Assembly (NCBI GenBank): GCA_050084515.1 | Contig: CM114272.1 | Location: 29,388,001 to 29,452,000 of the forward strand | Direction: 5' to 3' | Origin: Blasia pusilla | Taxonomy: Eukaryota > Marchantiophyta > Marchantiopsida > Blasiales | Length of the DNA stretch: 64,000 nt | Shown here: positions 56,752 through 64,000 of the stretch, one piece after another | Layout of the letters: every line of letters starts with the position of its first letter | How positions within the stretch are numbered: position 1 is the first letter of the stretch | Made by a program: the position numbers and the translations under genes | The notes under the pieces: model-generated | The model's database searches: none | What the model saw: only the letters and a program-made list of their open reading frames with translations | What the model was told of the DNA's origin: nothing

Positions 56752-56935
56752 GTTTATTTTTCTAATCATCTAGACTATCCACGTGTCCATCACGCGTGTG
56801 TATTAATTATTTTCACCCTCCACCCCTCTCAAAGGGCTGCACATTGTTTATTTTTCTCATCATCTAGGGTATCCACATGTCCATCACGCGTGTGTATTTA
56901 CTTTCTCCCTCCACCCCTCTCAAAGGGCTTTAGAC
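56752..56935. repeat. Two-copy tandem repeat, about 94 nt
   Basis: GTTTATTTTTCTNATCATCTAG starts at 56752 and 56846; both copies continue with TATCCAC-TGTCCATCACGCG and end in CCACCCCTCTCAAAGGGCT. Confidence 0.9.
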
Positions 56936-57159
56936 CCATCCTCTTTTCTCACATGGGATATGGTGGCTCCTTTGAGTCTTTTATGGAGTTCATGGGAGAA
57001 TTTTTTTTCACTTAGGATTCTCCCATGACTATGTTGAATTATTTTTGCCTGTGGTGCCTTAAGAAGAACACATCATAGACAGGGCGATGGAAGGGACCTT
57101 GCAAAGAGTACCGACATCATAAAGAGGGGATGGAAAGTCCCCTCAAAGAGTAAAGCCAA

Positions 57160-57725
57160 GAATGAAAGCTGGAAGAATCATTCCATCCATTGAATCCTCC
57201 TCTGAAAAGCTCGGAAAGCCCATCATTTGGAAGATAGAAAAATGGGTTGATTCCTGCTATGGAAAGTAGGGAAAGCCTATAGTTTTGAAGATAGAAACCG
57301 GGTCGAATCCTGGTCTCAACAGTGGGGAATGCCCATGATCTAAATGGAAGTACAAAATCGGTTGAATCCTGCATTCAAAAGTGGGGAGAGCCCATGATTT
57401 GGAAGGTAGAAAATGGGTTCAACTTTCCTTCAAAAAAAGTGGGGAAAGCACATGATTTGCAAGATAGGAAACGGGTTGAATCCTTCTCTGCAAAGTGGGG
57501 TCGGCCCATGATTTGGAAGATGGAAAATGGGTTAGATCCTGCTCTGAAAAGCAGGGGAAGCCCCATGATTTGGATGATTTAAAATGGGTTAAATCCTGCT
57601 CTGGAAAGTGGGGAAGGCCCATGATTTGGATGATAGAAAATGAGTCGAAACCTCCTCAGAAAAGCAGGGGAAAGCCTATGATTTAGAAGATCCAATATTG
57701 GTCGAGTTCTTGTCATAAAGTTGAG
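57160..57725. repeat. Nine-copy minisatellite, 57 nt
   Basis: AAGCCCATGATTTGGAAGATAGAAAATGGGTTGAATCCTGCTCTGGAAAGTGGGG repeats, with the CCCATGAT phrase at 57217, 57274, 57330, 57389, 57447, 57503, 57560, 57616 and 57673 (spacing 56-59 nt). As 57 is divisible by three, long open frames of repeated MIWKMENG-type sequence result on the plus strand and a counterpart on the minus strand; these are not evidence of a gene. Confidence 0.95.
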
Positions 57726-57799
57726 AATTCTAGTGACTTTATTTTGAAGAGAGGACATGGGGAGAATCGTCTAGAGGAAGGGGTGAAAGCTCCTTTGGT

Positions 57800-58745
57800 G
57801 ATTTGCTAAACGAATGCAAAGATAATGCTTTCTTTTTTTCCACTATTAAACACTCACTGAATTCTCAGCAAATCCATAGGTCTTTCGTGGCAGAGCCACT
57901 GCTGAACGAATCCCAACACACCACTTTCTTTCTATCTTCAAATCGTCACTCATCATCGAATCCAAAGCTTTTTCGAATATGTGCCATCGCTAAACGAATC
58001 AAGAAAGTAGTACTTTCTTGATTCTACTTTCTTTCTACCATCGACTCTTCACTCATCAGCACATCCATGGAACTTTTATAGCAGTTGAATTGGTAAAAGA
58101 ATTCGAGGACAACACTTTCTTTCCAGCATCGAATCCCACAAATCAGCAAATCCATAGGTCTTTTGTAGCACTGGAATCGGTTGATGAATCCGAAGAAGAC
58201 ACCTGAACCACTTCGATACCACTGCTCTTTTTCTTCTTTCGAATCCTCACAAACCAGAAGATCCATAGCTCTTTTATAGCAGTGCCATTGCTGAACCACT
58301 TCGATACCGCTGCTTTCTTTCTATAATCAAATCCTCACAAATCAGAAGATCCATAGCTCTTTTATAGCAGTGCCATTGCTGAACTAATTCGACACCAATG
58401 CTCTCTTTCTATTATCCAATCCTCACAAATCAGCAAATCCATAGATCGTTTCTACCAGTGCCATAACTGAACTAATTTGACACCGATGCTCTTTATCTAT
58501 TATCCAATCCTCACAAATCAGAAAATCCATAGATCGTTTCTACCAGTGCCATAGCTGAACTACTTTGACACCAATGCTCTTTATCTATTATACAATCCTC
58601 ACAAATCAGAAGATCCATAGCTCTTTATAGCAGTGCCTTTGCTGAACTAATTTGACACCAATGCTCTTTTTCTATCATGAGATCCCACAAATCAGAAGAT
58701 ACATGGCTCTTTTGTAGCAGTGGCATTGCTGTAAGAATCCAAAGG
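57800..58745. repeat. About ten-copy minisatellite, about 90 nt
   Basis: The unit ATCCTCACAAATCAGAAGATCCATAGCTCTTTTATAGCAGTGCCATTGCTGAAC-ACTT-GACACCAATGCTCTTT-TCTATTATCA recurs with spacing of roughly 88-97 nt; copies in the second half are much more alike than those before 58200. Confidence 0.9.
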
Positions 58746-59039
58746 CAGCACTTTCCATATACTATGAAATTCCTCAGAGGCATCACTCGTCGTCCATTGC
58801 AATGCTCTCTGTGGGAAGGCAACAACTAAAAAGAAGAAGATTGGGTATATCACCTCCTCCTGCTGCACCTAAGAGTATGGGCATAGCTGGGAATCCTCGA
58901 GTTTCTTCGACTGCCCTGTGGAGTGCCCAAAGAGAGAGCATATCAACTGCTTCTGCCCCACCTATGAATCAGGCCATAGCTAGGAACGTTCGAGTTCCTC
59001 CAGCTGCTGTATGGAGTCTTTCGGGTGACCATACCCACA

Positions 59040-60950
59040 AGTCCATCACAATTTTATGTTCCAGTTGGGGCCCATCCCTCTCTTTGTCTCCCTCTCTTTG
59101 TCTCCTATGGGCTACTGCTGGAAAGGAAAATCAGCGACTGGGCTGAAGAAAAGAAGGTGCGAGCCAGAGGACAAGCAGGTTTCCGACATTCACATAGCAC
59201 CCTGGATCACCTTCTCACTCCGGGTACTGATTGAAGAAACTTCCAAGTCGAGAATTGGTCACAAGCCCGGTAAATTGTTCTGCTGTTTTGTAGACTTCAA
59301 GAAGGCCTTTGACACAGTCCCAATGGCGCTCCTTTGGAAACGACTTGAAGAGTTGGGTGTCCCACCACAACAACTTACAGCAATCAAGGTCTCATATGCT
59401 CAGGTGTTTGCACAGATTGCCACTAAGAGGGGCAGATCTGAAACTTTATCTTCCAACACCGGAGTCAAACAAGGATGCCCCCTCTCACCTACATTGTTTG
59501 GGCTCTACATTGACGAACTTGAAGAGGTGCTTTCTGGAGTGAATGGAGATCCACCAGAGCTAGCACACTGCCTCATCCCCCTGCTCCTGTATGCAGATGA
59601 TATAGTTCTGATGTCTAGAACAGCACATGGGCTCCAACTTTACCTGAATGCACTTTCAAGCTTCTGCAACAAATTGGGCATGGAAGTCAACTTGCTGAAA
59701 ACGAAGATAATCATCTTTGGATCACAGCTCCCTACGGCGCAGCGGTCACACACTTTCACCTTCAGCCAGGGAATGAGAAGGGAGATCATTGAGATTGTGG
59801 GTGAGTACATATACCTGGGGGTGCAACTCAAACCCAACAACCAATGGAGAGCCAATGGGAGTCGCAACAAGATCAATGCAGGCTTGAGGGGTCTACACCT
59901 GCTACAATCCAATTGCAGAAGAATGGAACTCTGGCATATTCCACAGAAACTCCATCTCTTCAAAGCTCTGGTGATCCCAGCCACACTCTATGCATCTGAA
60001 GTGTGGGGCCCCAGCTCCAAGGCTTGGCCCCAGGGCCTTGAGGCCCCCCAGAAACTCTTCATGCGTCAGAGTCTGGGCATTAGGAAAACCACTCCCCACG
60101 ACATTCTATTGGCTGAGTTTGGGGAGGTACCAATGGAGATCCATGCTGTTAAAAATCTGATCACATTTCTCCAACACCTTGAGGAAATCTGTGAGGACGA
60201 TCCCAATCGTCTATCCGCCAGGGCCTGCGTGGTTTCAAAAAGTAGTGCCTCCCTTGGGGCTAAAAATTGGTACTATGACTGCACGGAGTGGCTCATGAAA
60301 TGGGGAATATCCATCGGTGACCTGCCTACGGCCACCCACCAGGACCTTGCTGAACAATTACACAACAATTACATTGCCATCAACTGGGGCCGACACCAGC
60401 GTCTCTGGGAAAGCAGGGGGAATTCCTCTCACAAAAATGGTGAAAGAATGAGGCGCTACCACACCCTCATGAACAACTGCAGATCCATGCAGCAAGCCTT
60501 CTACATCTCTGCCCCCATTCCCACTAAGTTACGTCATACATTAGCGAGATTCAGATGTGGCTCTACTGACCTGGAGATTGAGAAAGGAAAATTCTCACAG
60601 AAGAAAAGGGAGGACAGATTATGTAGATTTTGCAACTCGGGGCTTGTTGATGATGAACATCACTACCTCTTCGACTGCACCTTTCACGATCACATTAGGC
60701 TTGACTTCCCGGATCTCTTTGTTCACCGAGCTCCCAGGGTCCTCCCGTTCATGACTAGGCAGAATCAGACTCAGATTGCTAAATTCTTGCATAGTTGTGT
60801 GAAGACCAGGGACACTCACCTGGCTCTGAGGACCCCTTAGGCCCTCGCTGGTGCTTGCTCTCTCTCCAAATTTGTTGTTAAGTCTCAATACTAAGTCCCA
60901 TGGCCCTGTGGGGTCCCCGTGGACAATAAATCTATTCATTCATTCATTCT
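59040..60950 (+). mobile_element. LINE-type non-LTR retrotransposon, 5'-truncated
   Basis: Reverse transcriptase coding region followed by a short 3' tail. After the stop at 60840 there is CCCTGTGGGGTCCCCGTGGACAATAAA and a run of ATTC repeats (60933-60949). Such a microsatellite tail rather than poly(A) is typical of some LINE clades. No apurinic endonuclease domain lies upstream, and the sequence before 58800 is minisatellite, so the element is truncated at its 5' side. Confidence 0.85.
59215..60840 (+). pseudogene. LINE reverse transcriptase with C-terminal zinc knuckle
   Basis: The catalytic region is open for more than 540 codons: CCFVDFKKAFDTVP (first Asp), GVKQGCPLSPTLFGLYIDEL, LLYADDIVLMS with the catalytic YADD intact, LGMEVNLLKTKIIIFG, then a long thumb/connector and a C-terminal knuckle CRFC-x8-H-H-x4-C (VDDEHHYLFDC) as in plant reverse transcriptase zinc-binding regions. 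The N-terminal finger part (LLERKISDWAEEKKVRARGQ, AGFRHSHSTLDHLLT) lies in another frame at about 59085-59213; a small indel at about 59213-59218 (CTCACTCCGG) breaks the protein. Without that indel and the missing 5' end the enzyme would look functional, so the insertion is fairly young compared with the Ty3 copy. Confidence 0.92.
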
Positions 60951-60954
60951 CTCT

Positions 60955-63580
60955 TTCCTCTTTTCTTGCACACTTTTCGGATGACAAGAAATCAGTTTAC
61001 TGGGTCTCTCTTCTCTCCTCTTCTGTCATCTCTCTTTCGATCGGTAGAAGACCCTCTAAGACTTGGTTTCCAATATACAAACGGGTCAATCTCTTCATCA
61101 ATCATTCATATTCTCTCTCTCTCTTTCATGGGTTCGACTACTTTGTGAGTCCAGCCTCTCTTTCTTTCTTTCTTTCGTCTTGCTTCTTGCAAGTGTTAAG
61201 AGCCCAAGAATCATGACCCTCTCCATCGTCCATGAACATTAAAAGATCAGTTCATTGAGATCTGCCCCATGGGACCGGCTCTTGCATCGACGATATCCGA
61301 GTTATCGGTTACACAAAGTCCTACCGCACATGCGCCCCTTATTCCATCGATTGCTCAAAGTCCTGTTGCACCTGCGCCTCTTGTTCCATGGCATTACCAT
61401 TTTCAGTATGCCAGGTTACCTGAGCTATGAATCGGCGTGTTGTTGCTTGTGAGTGTGTGCATGAATACGCCTGTTGCTGCTTACAAGTTTGTGGAAAAAA
61501 GCCAGCGATACTACGGAAGCATAGTTCATAGTAGCTTCTCTCGTAGGCCTGCAAAGGAGTGAAGGAGTGAATAAAGCAGGAAACGTGTAGCATTTTCACT
61601 CCTTCATTACTTCTACTTCGAATCCTGGGATTTCGATTGATTTCATAGCATGCTTGAGGTTGCTCCCCATTTCATCAGGTGAGTGCGACAACTGCTCCAG
61701 TGTGTGGAAATCATACATGACATGGGCTCAAGCATTTCCTCACCTTCATTGGGTGCATTCTCTTCTATGACTGGTATGGCTATTGCTGCACTAGGCTATT
61801 GCATATGCTCAATGGTCCACTTTGCCGATATGCTATGGAAAAACCCGGTCTCTACAAGTGGGATTGCAGAGCACTAGGGTAGAATGCCATAACCTTAACA
61901 TGGGTGTGGGCGCAGCCACGCAGCAGCTTCTGGTCATCTGCGCGTCGCATTATGTGTGTAGATTCAGGTGTCGATTCTTCTGCTGCAATAATGTCGAGTG
62001 TAAGGAGCCTTTACTCTGTGCACTCGCAGCTCATCCGTGTCGACTTTCTTTCCCTGTCTCTATTGGTGTTTATCTGGCGTGGACGTGTCTCAAGTGCGGG
62101 AGGTTGTGGCCTACAGCTGGTGCTACACTTGTATTCTCAGAGAGCCCATAGCTTGGTGATCGATGAGCTTCAGACCTTAGTGATTGTTGTCTCCTGCAAT
62201 AAGACTAAGACTACTCATGTCCCTGCAGAAGAACGCCGTAGCCTGCCTTCACCTTACGAGGTTTGCTGTGTCGGCTCCTTCCCCGGCTGCCAGGATCAAT
62301 TATATGCTCTACATACTAGGTGTGTTGGGGTTGCACTTCACACACACGGGCTGAGTGCATGGTTGTGCGTGTGCTTCTTGCTTTGCAACTATCGGAATGG
62401 GGTAAGTTAGTTATTTGTAACATGTGCCCTGCACTTGCTAAGTATCCTGCTGCTTTGATTCATGACGTCGCTCGAGATCCTCCAGTGCAGATTTTATCTA
62501 GAGAACAGTTCAGCAGGTAATCGACTAATGTAGGCTCACCATAGCTTTGAAGATACCCACTTATCTGTCTCCTGTTGGGGCAGCATTTATGGCAGCCCCT
62601 ACAAATTGTACTGGTTATACGATCTGCTTTTGAGGTTGTGGTGGAACTGGTGTTCACTTTATTGCTGAGTTCGCTGCTGCTCTACGCATGTTGTTAGATT
62701 AGCATCAAGTAGGGAATTGGTACCTCGTATTTGCGTCTTCTCACATTTATCCATATCTTATGTCGCCTTAGCTCATTGAGCAAAGCTTCAGAGTACTACC
62801 CCTTCGTGGTAGATTTATGCACTGGCTACTGTCAGCTTGTTTCGTCCAACTGCTCCATGCATTGAGGGTCCTTAAGTACCTATGCCCGCCCTTCATTCCC
62901 AAGAATTGTGGTTCACTAATGTTTATCTTGTTTGGATGAAGCTCGAATTGTCTAGGCATAGTCCAGTAGTGCATCAACAACTGAGGTATGTCTCTCAATT
63001 CCACACAACTTTCTATTATAAACTATATGTGTTTCTAGATCTCGAGTATCGGATGCCATTGAGTAGTCTGGATTATAGAGTCATTTAGAGGGCACCATCC
63101 CTCCACTCCAAGCACGGCGTCCCATAGCCATTCTTTACCTGTAACGCCAATTCACACGGCGAGTCTTCGTTTGCTAGACAGTCAGGGTGTGCTACGATAA
63201 GGCTTCCTGCTCTTATAATAATGTAGGTTATCGATGCTATACACACCTTTATGTTGCTACATATAGTCCGTTACTCTTTGAACCGTTGTTCTACACATTG
63301 ATCAGTAGCAGCGATCCATCAAAACCATAATATGCCTCGACTGCCCAACTTCCTCCTTACTAGGGGTGCAAAACTGAACTCATTCCATACAATGATCTCG
63401 TCGAATCAGTCTAAGCGGGATCATTCTCTCTAACTCTCTGTCGATTGATCGAGGCTGACACTACTTAATGAGTCCAGTTGTTCTCGTACATGAGAAAGCC
63501 GTATCGTATTCCCCTTCTTCTGTAGGTTCGTTCTCTATTCATGCTGCCCCTGAGAACCCTAACGCCCATCGCAGGTTGTG
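60955..63580. other. Decayed repeats; no supported gene
   Basis: Short plus-strand frames only. A stretch at 62800-62900 reads RGRFMHWLLS-x6-LLHALRVLKYLC, which faintly resembles the RF-x-H-ALRVLKYLK region at the reverse transcriptase/RNase H junction of Copia-type elements. It has no supporting motifs on either side. CT-rich runs lie at 60945-60960 and 61106-61122. Confidence 0.3.
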
Positions 63581-63601
63581 TTGTGGGGGAGAGTGGGGGC
63601 G

Positions 63602-64000
63602 ATGGAGAGATGGAATAATGTGAAAATGGAGGGTGGATTCGTGGAGTGCAAGCAGATCCCCGGTAGAGGGAGGGGGCTGGTGAGCACGAAGCAGCTGAGA
63701 GCAGGGCAGGTAGTGCTGCAAGAAGCTCCTATTGTGATTTATGCCGATGCTGGAGGGGCTCTCAAGTTCTGTGGCAGCTGCCTTCGAATGTGCCCTGGGA
63801 GCTCAGCATGCTCTGGATGCAGATCGACCATCTTCTGCTCAACCCAATGCTCGTCTCGCCACTCCAAGGAATTGTGCCATGCTCTGGCACGGCTGGCCAA
63901 GGAGGGTTTGGATTCGGATCTGGAAACTCAGGCCCGATTTTTGCTGGCAGCCTATCATGTTGCACTGGTCTCACCGTCAGAATTCGATCGCGTGATGCTG
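63602..64000 (+). CDS. SET/MYND (SMYD-type) protein, N-terminal part, runs off the window
   Basis: The first 133 codons from the ATG at 63602, the first Met after an in-frame stop at 63560. The start resembles the N-terminal lobe of a SET domain (FVECKQIPGRGRGLVSTKQL, then AGQVVLQEAPIVIY) followed by a MYND zinc finger: CGSC, CSGC, FCSTQC and H-x4-C in RHSKELCHAL. In SMYD proteins this split arrangement (SET lobe, MYND insert, SET core) is diagnostic; they methylate lysines of histones and other proteins with S-adenosylmethionine. The order and spacing resemble plant ASHR-type SMYD homologs. The catalytic SET core lies beyond 64000, so activity cannot be judged. A second Met at 63626 (MEGGFVEC) is an alternative start. 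Confidence 0.88.
   Translation, partial: MERWNNVKMEGGFVECKQIPGRGRGLVSTKQLRAGQVVLQEAPIVIYADAGGALKFCGSCLRMCPGSSACSGCRSTIFCSTQCSSRHSKELCHALARLAKEGLDSDLETQARFLLAAYHVALVSPSEFDRVML

Noticed and set aside
57117-57686. Repeated MIWKMENG-type frames
   Set aside because: Consequence of a 57-nt minisatellite whose length is a multiple of three.
62800-62900. Possible Copia reverse transcriptase/RNase H fragment (HALRVLKYLC)
   Set aside because: Only one short motif; no YVDD, SADAD or SW-SKKQ motifs in the surrounding frames.

Overview
This window looks like nuclear DNA of a land plant, most likely a non-seed plant (bryophyte-, lycophyte- or fern-like). The evidence is two plant-type intron-bearing genes (a patatin-like lipase and a SCAR/WAVE protein), CT/GA-rich gene leaders, GT-AG introns, plant-type LINE and Ty3 retroelements, and low gene density with many minisatellites. 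I cannot name the species.

Layout: 0.37-1.4 kb, decayed PIF/Harbinger transposon pieces (minus). 2.2-3.1 kb, degenerate tandem repeat. 4.58-5.64 kb, intronless gene for an unrecognised 351-aa protein with a very acidic tail (minus). 6.5-10.8 kb, simple and tandem repeats. 10.78-18.41 kb, seven-exon patatin-like acyl hydrolase gene (minus) with tandem arrays in four introns and a long TTC run in intron 1. 18.5-29.2 kb, repeat-rich intergenic DNA with an LTR/primer-site relic, a fragment of a non-LTR element C-terminus and three tandem arrays. 29.25-36.36 kb, a nine-exon SCAR/WAVE gene (minus) with every splice phase consistent, and GA/CT arrays upstream of its start. 37-46 kb, AT-rich DNA with another tandem array, a 5S rRNA-like sequence and a second copy of the non-LTR C-terminal fragment. 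46.38-52.0 kb, a Ty3-type LTR retrotransposon. 52-58.8 kb, an inverted fragment of the same Ty3 family and several minisatellites. 59.0-60.95 kb, a LINE with a largely open reverse transcriptase. 63.6-64.0 kb, the start of a SET/MYND (SMYD-type) gene running off the window (plus).

The most unusual content is the Ty3 element. Between its 5' LTR and its reverse transcriptase, where gag normally lies, one reading frame carries the catalytic signature motifs of a C5 cytosine DNA methyltransferase (PCQ, ENV, HRPRLWWTN, and the C-terminal motifs IX/X), most like the DNMT3/DRM group. After the integrase, at the end of pol, lies a C4HC3 PHD finger where many plant Ty3 elements have a chromodomain. 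A retroelement carrying both a DNA-methylation writer and a histone reader would be a self-contained chromatin-targeting system. This copy is dead (in-frame stops, frameshifts, YIDD changed to YIDY), but a second fragment of the family lies inverted next to it.

All coordinates and splice sites were read by eye. No database search was possible.
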